The notes under the pieces: generated by a model | Told to the model about the DNA's origin: nothing | What the model saw: only the letters and a program-made list of their open reading frames with translations | Databases searched by the model: none | Shown: positions 46,851 through 57,820 of the stretch, piece after piece | How the letters are laid out: each line of letters opens with the position of its first letter | How positions within the stretch are numbered: position 1 is the stretch's first letter | Program-made: the position numbers and the translations under genes | Assembly (NCBI GenBank): GCA_026686845.1 | Contig: JAIVEN010000018.1 | Location: 11,069,001-11,133,000, forward strand | DNA length: 64,000 nucleotides | Source: Adenanthera pavonina | Lineage: Eukaryota > Streptophyta > Magnoliopsida > Fabales > Fabaceae | Direction: 5' to 3'

Positions 46851-47612
46851 ACTTGCAACCTTGTGGAGTCCAGCTTCTTGAAGAGGTGCTTGATAGCAAA
46901 ATGGTTTGTGAAGACAATCACCTTTGCATGGAGTATGTATGCCTTCAACTTCTCTAGCCCAAAGACAATACCAAATAGCTCCTTCTCTGTAGTGGCGTAA
47001 TTTGCTTGGGTGACATCCAATGTCCTTAAAGCATAAGCAATCACATGTTATCTCTTGTCCACCCTCTGGGCTAAAATTGCACCTAAAGCATAATCAGAAG
47101 CTTCACAAAGAAGCTCAAATGGAAGGCTCCAATTAGGCAGCAGAATGATAGGAGGAGAAGTAAGCCTCTTTTTTAGCTCATCCCAAGCACACCTGCAATA
47201 ATCATAAAAAACAAACAATACATCTTTCTGCAGTAAACGAGACAATGGCAATGCTATCTTGCTAAAATCCTTAGTGAATCTCCTATAGAACCTAGCATGC
47301 CCTAGAAAAGAATGCACATCAAGAACACTTGTAGGGTATGGAAGAGATGCAATGATATCTACTTTAACTCTATCTACCTTAATACCATCATGTGACACTA
47401 CATGTACAAGCACAATGCCTCTTCTCACCATGAAATGAAATTTCTCAAAATTAAGCACAAGATTGTAATCAATGCATCTTTGCAATACTCTATCTAAACT
47501 AGCTAAGCATGCATCAAAAGAATCATCATAAATGGTGAAATCATTCATAAAAATCTCCATGCAATGCTCAAGTAAGTTAAAAAATATGGAAACCATACAA
47601 CACCGTATTTGT
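46851..47612 (-). pseudogene. gypsy RT and RNase H fragment
   Basis: The reverse transcriptase begins abruptly at about 47612. M-E-I-F-M-N-D-F-T-I-Y-D-D stands where the family's catalytic F-x-D-D motif lies, with Asn for the first Asp. L-V-L-N-F-E-K-F-H-F-M, S-F-L-G-H-A-R-F-Y-R-R-F and A-S-D-Y-A-L-G-A-I-L-A-Q follow. A TAA at 47048-47050 precedes RNase H (I-A-Y-A-L-R-T-L, Y-A-T-T-E-K-E-L, F-T-N-H-F-A-I-K-H-L), which ends at the deletion near 46865. Confidence 0.85.
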
Positions 47613-48596
47613 AGTGGGCTGAGCCCAAATAGTTTCGGCCTAAAGATTATCAAAATAATTAAATTGATTGTGTTTTTATAAAAATCTTGCTTATCCACGG
47701 AGTCTCTACTCTCCAGAATATGAAAAGTGGGAAAGACACTTTCAAGTAAGTGGGTGCGTGAAAGATGGAAGTAGTGGCTATGGATCAAATGGCAAAGTTG
47801 TCCTAAAATTGTGGTAAGTGAAGAAAGTGGGAGTTGGAGAATTATCAACCCAACAACCATGCAAAGGGGGAGGCAACCAAATACATACACTTCTGATCCA
47901 AGCACTCTATCATCAAAGCATCAAGTTTCAAGTTTTGTTTTACTATTGATCAATTCATATATTTGTTTATTTCCTTTTACTTTTATACAGCTCTCAAGCT
48001 TTGTTTATTTTGTTTTAGCATTTTTTTTATCACATTCAATGCTGAGTTTTTAATGTTTCAACAATATGTGATTTCCTTTGATATCAAGTTTCATTTCCTT
48101 TAAGTTTCTAACTGGCAAAACTATTCTTAAATTGCATTGTTATGCCTGTATTTAGAGAAACTGCGATAAAGAATCCCAAGATTTCATACATTTGATTTTG
48201 AAATTAGGCTATTTACAAAAATAGAGGATTAAATCCTTTGACATGCCCACAACCTGTAAAAAAATATTAGAAACTCAAGCATTTATATTTATATGAAACC
48301 ATTTATAGCGATTTTAAAATTTATAAAATTAAAAAAAAATTTAAATTTAAAATGCAATTTAATTTCAATTTTATAATCCTAAAAAAAAAAAAAGAGTTGT
48401 TAAAACTAAAGAGTTTTGTTACAAATTTACTTAGTTCAACTAATTTTAAGTACTTTTATTAGTTGGTGTAAGATAGTTATTTCTTTTTTAATTTGAGACC
48501 GGAGGTAGTATAAAATAAAATGAAACTTTTATCATTTTAAAACAATTTTCAACTATCATACTAATTATAAACATCTCAAGTATACAATGATATTTA
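47613..48596. other. Spacer, possibly old LTR sequence
   Basis: No gene. 47613-48060 has LTR-like text (GGGCTGAGCCCAAATAG at the junction) but no verifiable ends. GAGACCGGAGGTAGTA at about 48495 looks like the end of a Stowaway-type MITE whose partner I did not find. Confidence 0.35.
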
Positions 48597-48890
48597 TACT
48601 CCTTTTGATTCAAAATTTAAGGTGCTATATATTTTCTCGAATCTCTTTTTAATCCATATTATAAGATATTATATAATTTTTAGTAGTAATTTATCTTTTT
48701 TATCACAATTCATTTATGACTAATCTCACAACTTGTAATGGAAATAAGTAAAAATAATTTTAATTATTGGTAATTAATAAAAATAAAAATGAGATGATAA
48801 ATTTTTTTTTAGAAACTTAAGAATATAACCAACTTTCCATAAGATGCTGAGGTAGTTGGAACACCTTATATTTTTAACAATAAAAAGTCA
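48597..48890. mobile_element. Probable Stowaway-like MITE
   Basis: The left end TACTCCTTTTGATTCAAAAT followed by TTAAGGTGC is inverted, imperfectly, at about 48862-48890 (GAACACCTTATATTTTTAAC). The right boundary is uncertain. Confidence 0.45.
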
Positions 48891-48975
48891 ACATATGGTA
48901 AGTTTTGTTGTCACCTAATTTTGCGTCAAATTGTTGGGACGGATAGCAATCGTTGTCTCAATTTTAATTTTATTT

Positions 48976-49136
48976 TTAGTTATTGATCTTTGTCATTAAA
49001 TATTAATCTAATAATTAAAAATTAAAATTGAGACAAAATCAAATTGATTGCAAATTATTAGATTAATTTAATTTTGTCTCAATTTTAATTTTTTTGTTAG
49101 ATTAATATTTAATGGTAAAGATAGATAACTAAAAAA
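48976..49136. repeat. Long inverted repeat (foldback)
   Basis: Left arm 48976-49040 (TAGTTATTGATCTTTGTCAT through ATTGAGACAAAAT) and right arm about 49068-49136 (ATTTTGTCTCAATTTTAATT through AAAGATAGATAACTA) are reverse complements over about 65 bp with few mismatches, separated by about 27 bp. Likely a MITE remnant. Confidence 0.7.
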
Positions 49137-52100
49137 AATTGTTCGAAACTCAGTTTTGTTAGGTTAAATCAAATTGGTGTATTGTTAGGTTAATATTAAT
49201 CTAATAATTTAAAATAATCCAAATTCAAATGGACAATCTGTACCACCTAACAATACACTAATTCAGAAAGTTCAAAACATCCTCGATCAGGTCATCCTAT
49301 TGGACTAAACGAAGTTGGAAGATATGTTATATTTCTTCAAGCCATCTTACATTTCATAAAGAATATACACACACAAACAAATGGATCATCTACTGTCATC
49401 ATTTTGAATATTGCAATTGAGAAATGTATTCAGGACTATTTGATTTTTTTTTTCCAAAAAATACAAAATTACGTATATTGATAGTAAAAAAATTATGATT
49501 GTAAAGATTAAAAATCTTACTTTAAAGTCAAATTATGAGATGGACTTAATTATTGACTGAAATATTAAATTTGATAATGTCAGCAATTAGATAAATGTAC
49601 ATAAACCATTTGAACTTTTACTTTGAAAAATAGCTTGGAAAATACATAATTCGATGCTTCAAGCTTTAAAAGATACATATTTTAATTATTGAATTTTTGT
49701 ATAATAAGAAATTTAATATTATTTTCTTAAAAATATTTAACTCGCTAGTCATTATTTTTTAGTACTACAAATTCAATAAATTAACAAGCGCCTCGCTAAC
49801 AAAAAAAAATTGAAATCAAATCATATATTTTAAAAGTTAAATACATAATAATCTATATTTTAAGAATAAAAAATGCATTTCGTCATATAATTCTCGCTTT
49901 TCATATGGACGGAGTAAACCGTCATTTGCATCAATTTCCATCTCCATATTTTCAAGTAGGGAGAAAATATTAGTTCTTCCATCAATGAGACAAACCCAAG
50001 AAAATTTCTTCCCCAAGAGAAAATTAAATAATACTCCTTTTATCGGGTCAGGTTCATCCGATTATCGGGTTAGATGCATAATTGCCCTAATTATAAGAGA
50101 AGTACACCTGATGTATATTTCTTTTAGACTATTTTAACTTGATTTAAATGATTTAGATTTTATTATATTTTTAAGTATTAATAAAAATATTTTTATTTTA
50201 TTTTTATTTTTTAATAAAAAATAGTAGAAAAATGAATTAATGCTCAAGAAAATATACAAAATGCATGATCAATTTTGACTTTTCAACTACGTATACAAAC
50301 TATTGGTAATTACATCATGTTACCCTAATATTCTTTCAAACATACTAATAAGTAAAATGGGTAATCTATTTCTTTATAATCCATTCTAATCCGTTGAACT
50401 AAAAAAAAAAAACCATGTTTGACCCAGAAAAAGTAGGCAACCGCCCCACAATTTCATTCTCAACAAGTCAATATGCTATTCAAAATCAAATTTAACTCTT
50501 ATTTATTAATATGATATTATTATAAAATTAAATTATTTATCACGATTTATTCATTATTTATTGAGATGATATTTTTTAAATATAAAAATATTGCATATTT
50601 CTTAATTTGTTCGCTTGTTTAAAAAAAAAAATTGGAAGTCTCCATGCAAACTCAAGAAAATGTTTTTAATTATATTGAAAGTCAAAACCTTATATATCAA
50701 TTTTTGTTTCCTGATTGATATCTTAGACCAATCAATTTATTTGTTTATGCACTATAAATATTCAACTAAAAAATTCACATACAAATGTATTGAAAACAAA
50801 CCGCCTTTTAATCTTAAGTTTGAATCTTATACCATTGATGATTTTTTTTATATTAAAGTGGGATAGGTCAGATACTCACGGATCAGGTTTAAATTAGAAG
50901 AGCGCCATGGGAGATTATCTATTTATTCTTTCTGAGGTTACTTATTGAATTTTGCTTGAAAATAAGTAAAAATGTAAATTCGAGGGTGTGATTAGTCTTA
51001 TTTATACTTATATTTATTTTTCTATCTATTTGGAGATTCATCACAAGTTTTTAATTAATTTGGCAGTAATTTGTAATAGTTTTCTTCATGTTTCTACTTT
51101 GTGTAAGACTTAATAAATAAGAAATTTTAATTCAGGTTCAGTAATTGAAAAAATCTAATTAAAGATGTTCTTATTTAGGTGGGAAGAGTATACTTAATAC
51201 AAATAAATATCAAAGATGCGGGGATATAATGATAGTGACAAGACAAAAGAAACGAAGATGAATTTTGTGGCTAAGAGTGAATATCTAGAAAATATGTACT
51301 TTTTTTAATATCCAAATAAATAGTAAAAAAAATGCTTCAAAACATGGCAGGCCAGAGAAAAAAAAAACTTGCAAAATCGGCACACATACATATATTATAA
51401 AACTTAAAATATTTTAGAAAATCATTAAAATAAGTTAGTCTCTAAAATATAAAAAATATAAGAGCTATACTACTTTCATACCATGGATCACATATTTCAG
51501 CTTGAGCTATCATACCATGGATCACATATTTCAGCTTGAGCTATATGGACATGTAAAGTACCACACACACACACATATTAACATGTCTCTTCGTGTTCTT
51601 AAAATAATCCGTTTGCCGCTAATTAATCCGTTATTTCACTACCGGAGCATAATAAGTTATTCATCATATACTTCCTTAAATTTTTTCCTTTTGCAAATTA
51701 TCCCCTTAAACTTTGAGTTATTTACAAATAATCCTCCTAAACTTTAAAAATTATTTGCTAATAAACCCTCTATGATGATATATTTTGTTAGTGGAATAAT
51801 GGATAAATTAATTGCAATAAAGTTTTTTTTTTTTTAGTATCAAGGATATCTCTTAACCAAGAGCCAAAAATTAATCTTTTTAAAACTTAGAGATTACTGA
51901 AATAGATTAATTCTTTCAAAGTTTAGAGATTACCGATGTAAGCTTTATCTTTCCCGGCAAAACCTTTTTCTTACACGTGGAATTGAACATTAGACAACAT
52001 GTTTAAGGGATAACATATATGAACAAGGCTATAAAAGTTGATGTTAACTTTGTATAATATAGCCTAATTTTAAAATAACACATAATTTTGTTATGAAAAA

Positions 52101-52606
52101 AATAACAATTAACTTTATTGTTAATGATCTGTTCGATAGATATATGAGACTACTTAGATTAAGTAAATCATTTTTAATCCCAGTATTAATTGTGATTTAT
52201 GAAAGATTGTGCAAGTTGGGACTTGAGAATATAAGTAAATTAAATGGCATGTTTTTAAAAGTGAAATGACTTACTCCCCTTTTTTTTTAATAATTAAATC
52301 ACTTTTAATAGTATATTGAAACTAAGAAAAATTTGTTATATTATTAAATTATTTTAAAGTTGATGTGATTTCTATCTTTACTTCTAATAAATACCATAAA
52401 TACAAATAATCTACACACATTCTCATAAATAAGGGTATTTTGGAAATAAAGTGCTTAATATTTCAAAAATTTATGAAAATTACCTATGTTTAGGACTAAA
52501 AAATCTTTAGAACGTGACTAATAAAAATGAATGACATTATTTTAACTTTTCAATGATTAATTTTATTAAAAAACTGCATTAGATATTTTCAATTAAATTA
52601 CATAAA
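49137..52606. other. AT-rich intergenic spacer
   Basis: No gene with support. A 34-bp perfect tandem duplication lies at 51477-51544. 51640-51960 contains CTTAAACTTTGAG-type repeat text. GGTGTATTGTTAGGT (about 49171) and ACCTAACAATACACT (about 49247) are inverted copies. Confidence 0.4.
51477..51544. repeat. 34-bp perfect tandem duplication
   Basis: Two identical copies of a unit starting CATACCATGGATCACATATT and ending GAGCTAT, at 51477-51510 and 51511-51544. Identity indicates a recent slippage or duplication event. Confidence 0.9.
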
Positions 52607-52611
52607 ATAAC

Positions 52612-53000
52612 TGTTGGGTTTCACTCTTAATAAGTAGAAATTGAGAGCCCAAAAATAAGGGTCCAAAATGAAAATAAAATAAAATAGTATTTTATTTAAT
52701 ATTAATTTAATAAGAGAGGGAGGGAACGTGTGTGCGTACGTGAAGAGAGAGTTTTAGAGTTATTTTCAAAAAAGTGATTCTATGATACCGAAGCGAATCT
52801 TTTGATTATTGTTCTCTCACGGAGATGCTCTCACTCTCTTCCTCTCAATTTTTCTTCCTGAGTGTATCTACAGTAAACCAGTAAATAAATTTCGAGTGAT
52901 TTTGTTTCTACCGCCTGGAATTTTCTATCCTCTCTGTGTGAAAGAATATTTTCTTGATCGGTATGTATATCTTTTCTATCTATTTAATCTTTCAATAACA
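52612..53000. repeat. 389-bp solo LTR, TSD ATAAC
   Basis: Starts TGTTGGGTTTC and ends CAATAACA (TG...CA), flanked by ATAAC at 52607-52611 and 53001-53005. It has GAGCCCAAAAATAAGG and pyrimidine-rich CTCTCACTCTCTTCC text as in copia LTRs. No internal domain. It lies 834 bp upstream of the chalcone isomerase ATG. Orientation is not certain. Confidence 0.8.
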
Positions 53001-53005
53001 ATAAC

Positions 53006-53750
53006 TTAATTCAAATTAAAATCACGGGAGTGTAAAAATGTAGTTTACCTGCTTTCTTTATGTTGATCGAAGAAAAAAGTTTACCTTTCTTTATATGCCG
53101 CGTTTGACTGTTTTAAACCATGAAACTTAACTTCAATTAATGAAAGAAAATGTCAATTAAAATTTAAATTTTAAAACCATTTTAAATATCCTAAAAATAT
53201 ACATATTATATAAAATTAAAAGCCAGTGAAAGCCTCACCTTACACAAGACATGAATGCGGCTTGCTCCTTGGGCTCCATGAATTTCACGACTCGATATCT
53301 AGTTCTTAATTTAATATATAATTTAAAATTTATATCTATATCTATAAAATCTGGATATAAATATATTTTTAAATATTTAGAACTTATAGTGCAACTTGCT
53401 CTTTAAATTTTATAGATAGCATGGGCTCGAGATCTAGTTTATAATTTATGAAATTTGTAACAAGCGTAAGTTGTAAATGTTGTAATTTGCTACTTGTGCT
53501 TCATAGATTGTAAGAGCTCGAGATTTTTTCTTTTTTACCAGTTGCTTGAGATCTAGTTATATTTAAATTTTCTATATAATTTAAAGTCTTTTAAAATGAT
53601 TTCAAAAGTTAAGATTTTTTTCCAATATAAACATCTTTCTTTAATTTGAGTGTCATTTTCTCACCAGTGAATTTCAAATATGTGACAAATTAAAACGACT
53701 TTTGGCACTTTTATCTTTCCTTCTCTTCCCAAGTTGAATGAAAGATTTTC
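53006..53750 (+). promoter_or_regulatory. Upstream region of chalcone isomerase with degenerate repeats
   Basis: AT-rich, no gene. 53265-53585 holds three or four degenerate copies of a CTTGCTC...GGGCTCGAGATCTAGTT unit followed by TTTATAATTTA-like text. I recognise no certain MYB or bHLH site. Confidence 0.4.
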
Positions 53751-53758
53751 TATATATA
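53751..53758 (+). promoter_or_regulatory. TATA box of chalcone isomerase
   Basis: CTATATATATC lies 76-83 bp before the ATG, which predicts a 5' UTR of roughly 50 bp. It is the best TATA match in the proximal region. Confidence 0.6.
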
Positions 53759-53833
53759 TCAAACCTTTCCTTCATTCTCCAAACCATCACAAAACACAGT
53801 GCTTTTCTTCCATTGTCATAACCTTTTTCAGAT

Positions 53834-56800
53834 ATGGAAACAGTACTAGCATCCCTCACCGGAGTGAAGGTGGAGTTCTTTGAGTTTCCGGCCATTGTGA
53901 CACCTCCTGCTAGCTCCGGCAAGTCCTATTTTCTCGGTGGTGCAGGTTCGATCTTCTTCTACACTGTATTTATCATTGCAAAAATTTGTTTACTATTTTG
54001 TGTTTCACAGGTTAGATTTGAATCTGATCATCTAAAATATTGCTGGAGCAATATTTTCATATTAATAAAGAAATTAATAATTTTGATACACGTTCAAGTT
54101 CAAGAGAAGTTCATGTGGGTTTTCTTCTTCCCTAATATAGGATATCATCGCCTCATCTAAACAAGGCCCATGTCCGCTACCCTGCCCAGTAAAAGCAATT
54201 AATTAAGGCACCTCTTGCCTATTGAATACAATAATCCTTTATATCCTTTGCAGCTTCTCTACTCCTTTGCTACATCTGGGGAAGAAGACAGTTTATGAAC
54301 TATAACAAAAAATATTTTTAAATAAATAATTTTAGTTAGGAATTTCAGTTTGAGTTAATTGGAAATTCAATTTATATGATTTAAAAATTTTTAAATCAAA
54401 TCCTTATTGAGAAATATTTTTTACTTCTAGGTCCTTAACTATCTTTTTTCCGAGTTGAGTGAGGGTTTCCTTATGATAAAATGACAACTAGTCTCTTCCT
54501 TTATAATTTATAGTGTATGTAATTATTTTATAATTTGTAATTTTATAATATATAGATACACATACTTTTTACCCATTTGACCATTAGTCTTCCTTTCTCA
54601 ATTTTTACTAGGTATATGCATTTATAATCTCACAACTTACGGACATGATTTAAATAAAAAAAAAAAATTGACTGGTTCTTTGTTTCTCCAGTTTTGTCGA
54701 TTTGAACCGCTTCATGACTAGTTCTTGATTGTTTCTTTATTCCCCTAGTTCCCCTTTAATTTCATATTAGATCAGGCATTGGTTCATTAGTTTTCTAGTT
54801 GAACTTATTGTTCTAATTCTTCTTTTATACATTATTTAGGGGGTGATGTGCAATTAACTCAAAGCTTAGAGAATTTCTTATATTTTAGCCATATATATCA
54901 ATATATGGAAAATAAAATCTATGACAAATTACACTATTCATAAATTATGATTAGTGTTACTCATTTTTAAAACTATGTGCAATGCACCCAAAAAAAATTA
55001 CCAATTTAATTAATCATACCTCTGTCTTCTTTTCTTCTACAGCTCTACTATTTACATATAATCTAAACTTGATTAATTGCACTCCAATACCATTTTTTAA
55101 AATAAAAAATAAAAAGGCTGTTCGGTATAAAAATGAAACGTTAATTCATTCTTTTGGTCCTTATATATTTTTTTATTTTATCCTTATAGTTTCAAAATTT
55201 GTTCGATTTAATCTTTACTGTTAAACTTTTTCCATGTTTTGTTAACTTTAATTAATAATATAACCTTATACGGATACATCATCTTATATACCCTAAACTT
55301 TCCCACTTGATATAAATTATTTAGTAAAATTATCTTTTTTATTCTATTTTTTTTCATTTTATTTTATACATGTCAAGCAAAGCAAATATCTTTTTTTTTA
55401 TTTAAAATTATATATAGATGCACCATCATGCAGTACATGCACTTTACTATCATATTAAATTATATTATTAAAATTTTGCCCATTTTACCATTAGTCTTCC
55501 TTTATAATTTATAGTGTATACCCTAAAATAATAATAATTGAATTTGGTGTGGGGGGGATGGGTGAGGTGTGTGCAGGTTTAAGAGGGAGGGTGATAGATG
55601 GGCAGTTCAAAAAGATCACAGTCATTGGAGTTTACTTGGAACACAAGGCATTGCCATCTCTGGCCTCCAAGTGGAAGGGCAAGACTGAACATGAGTTGTT
55701 GATTTCCATTGATTTCTTCAGAGATATCATCAGAGGTAGGCACATCATGGGGTTTCATTTCTAAATATTACCTAAGTGATGTGTTATGTCTAGGAAAATT
55801 AACCATGTTTAAGAGAATATGATTCTTTTTAAATGAATATATTACATTGGTCTAACATTCTTTAAATTTTATTAAAATTATGTAGACGTGTTAATTATTT
55901 TTAAATTAATACAAAATTGTCTTAAATTAAAATAATGATTCATAAGTTAACTTCCTTACATTCAAAATTTACTCAAACTTTTGTAATACTTTTATGAGTT
56001 TTGTTAAACTAAACATATGCTTTTTTAAATTTAAAAAAAATGATTTTTTAAGAAAAATATAAAGAAAATTTGTATTTTTTGAGTAATACCAACCAGTTTA
56101 TAAAAGCTACATTGAATCCTCACTAATGCGGATTGAGTGGGGTTTGACCACATGGATGTCCATGTCAACTCTAATTCTTTAATAAATACAAAAAAGATAA
56201 GTGAAATTTACTTTTTATTTTAAAGAAAACTTTATGTAACTTTCAAAAATAAAAAAGTTTGTGTAGTTTTAGTAAAGAAGGGAGATATGTGGATGGAAAA
56301 AAGTAAATTCTGAGTGCTAGCCCTATTTTGGAACTAACAATGTATGAATCTACCCCAATAGTACCTGATTCCAAATAATTATATTAAAAAAGAAGAAGAA
56401 GAAGAGAGATTTGTGTAATATACTGTTAATTTTTCATTATAATTATTTTTTTGAAATTTATAAATTAAAAATCGAATTATGAAATTAAAAAAACTGTTAT
56501 AATTTATTAGTGTCATGGTGGGGACATGTGTGTATGTATATCTTTGGTATGCAATTGACATAATTCTTTTGAGAAAATAAAAGAGAATCAAATTCACGAA
56601 TTAATGAATGATTTGTTTGAAGAAAAATATAAATTGAGAAGTAATTTGATTGGATAAATTTGGATTAATATATTTGCAGGACCATACGAGAAATTAATAA
56701 GAGGATCATGGATTACGCCACTGACAGGTGAGGATTACGGGGGGAAGGTCGGAGAAAACTGTGCTATTCATTTGAAAGCTGCAGGGACTTACGGTGCAGC

Positions 56801-57647
56801 GGAGGCTGAAGCCATTGATAAATTCATCCAAATCTTCAAGCATCGCAACTTTCCACGTGGCTCTTCTGTTTTCTACTTACTATCCCCCAACGGAACTTTA
56901 ACGGTTAGTCAACAAGACATGGTCTTGTGAATAGAGTTATATAATGGTATGTTGTGTATATTAACTGTGGTTGGATGGAGATAAAGTGACTTAATATCTT
57001 TTGAGCAAGATCTCAAATTGAAACTTTTTGACAAGAAAAAATTGTGTTGGGAAAGCTTTATCTTTTCCAAAACTTGATGCAGCTTTAGTTTGGATTAGTT
57101 AATAATGGGCAAATATTGGATGGTTCTCAGCAAAAAAAAAAAAATGCATATATAAAAAATTTCATGGTGATATTTCTATCTTTAAAAAATAAATAAAAAA
57201 TAGATAGGTGAAGTTAGAGTAAATTTCATTTAGTCCTTTATAAAGAAAGTATTTATCAATTGTATTGGACAGGTAATTCTCAATTTGATGTCTTATATTT
57301 ATGTGTTTTCTTAATCCAGTATTTTTTATCAGTTTAAAATGAGTTATATTATTTGTAACTCATGAATAATGTAACTTTTTATAAGGTTTTATATTTTATA
57401 TTGATGTTGATGATTAAGTGTTTTAATTTCTAGTGCAACTAACTTTTTTTTGGTTATTATTAAATTATTATAGATTAGTTTCTCTGATGATGCCACACTG
57501 CCGAAATCAGGAGCAGGAGTGATAGAAAACAAAGCAGTTTCAGAGATACTGTTGGAGACGATGATTGGAGCGAATCCTGTTTCTCCTGCATTGAAACAGA
57601 GTCTGGCATTTAGATTCTCTGAGTTATTCAAAGACATCAATGTCTGA
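53834..57647 (+). CDS. CHI: Chalcone isomerase, four exons
   Basis: Exons 53834-53945, 55577-55735, 56680-56903 and 57474-57647 join in phase to 222 residues ending in TGA. All introns are GT-AG. The product is chalcone-flavanone isomerase, which closes naringenin chalcone to (2S)-naringenin in the flavonoid pathway, normally cytosolic or loosely ER-associated. Family signatures: S-Y-F-L-G-G-A-G at 31-38, V-I-G-V-Y-L-E at 53-59, K-W-K-G-K at 69-73, F-R-D-I-I-R-G-P-Y-E-K at 85-95, G-E-N-C at 115-118. Using alfalfa enzyme numbering (offset 4), the catalytic Arg36, Thr48, Tyr106 and Asn113 correspond to R40, T52, Y110, N117, all present, so this is not a catalytically dead CHI-like protein. The specificity pair corresponding to Thr190-Met191 is T194-M195, as in alfalfa. 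Length is normal and the frame is undamaged. The ATG fits the family N-terminus and a short leader. Confidence 0.95.
53946..55576 (+). other. Intron 1 of chalcone isomerase
   Basis: 1631 bp, by far the longest intron. Donor GCAG|GTTCG, acceptor GTGTGTGCAG|GT preceded by a G-run rather than a pyrimidine tract. Contains direct repeats of CCATTAGTCTTCCTT at about 54581 and 55488. Confidence 0.85.
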
Positions 57648-57820
57648 GTTATTTAAGTAATGAGAATTGAAGCAGAAGCTGAAGCAGAAGTTGGAGACTT
57701 GATTTCCATTATCTTAGCAAGTGATGATACCGCTATATATTTTCCCTTATTAATAATTAATGCTGTGCTTTAATTTGTGTTGTTGTATGCTAATAAAGTG
57801 AGAATAATGTGTTTACCCAA
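57648..57820 (+). terminator. 3' UTR and polyadenylation signal of chalcone isomerase
   Basis: A canonical AATAAA lies at 57792-57797, 145 bp after the stop codon, with T/G-rich sequence just before it. Cleavage is expected 15-30 bp downstream. Confidence 0.65.

Larger units (their letters stand above)
42817..47612 (-). mobile_element. Truncated Ty3/gypsy element, Athila-like
   Basis: On the minus strand: RT (truncated at about 47612), RNase H, integrase, a 1.5 kb non-coding segment, a polypurine tract and a 3' LTR. RT-RNase H-integrase order shows Ty3/gypsy. The F-M-x-D-F, D-S-F-D-x-C-L and Y-Y-H-E-like sequence style fits Athila elements. The 5' half with gag, protease and 5' LTR is absent, so no target-site duplication can be tested. 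Confidence 0.75.

Noticed and set aside
52809..53009. Plus-strand frame of 66 codons upstream of CHI
   Set aside because: Lies almost wholly within the 389-bp solo LTR and crosses its end, so not a gene.
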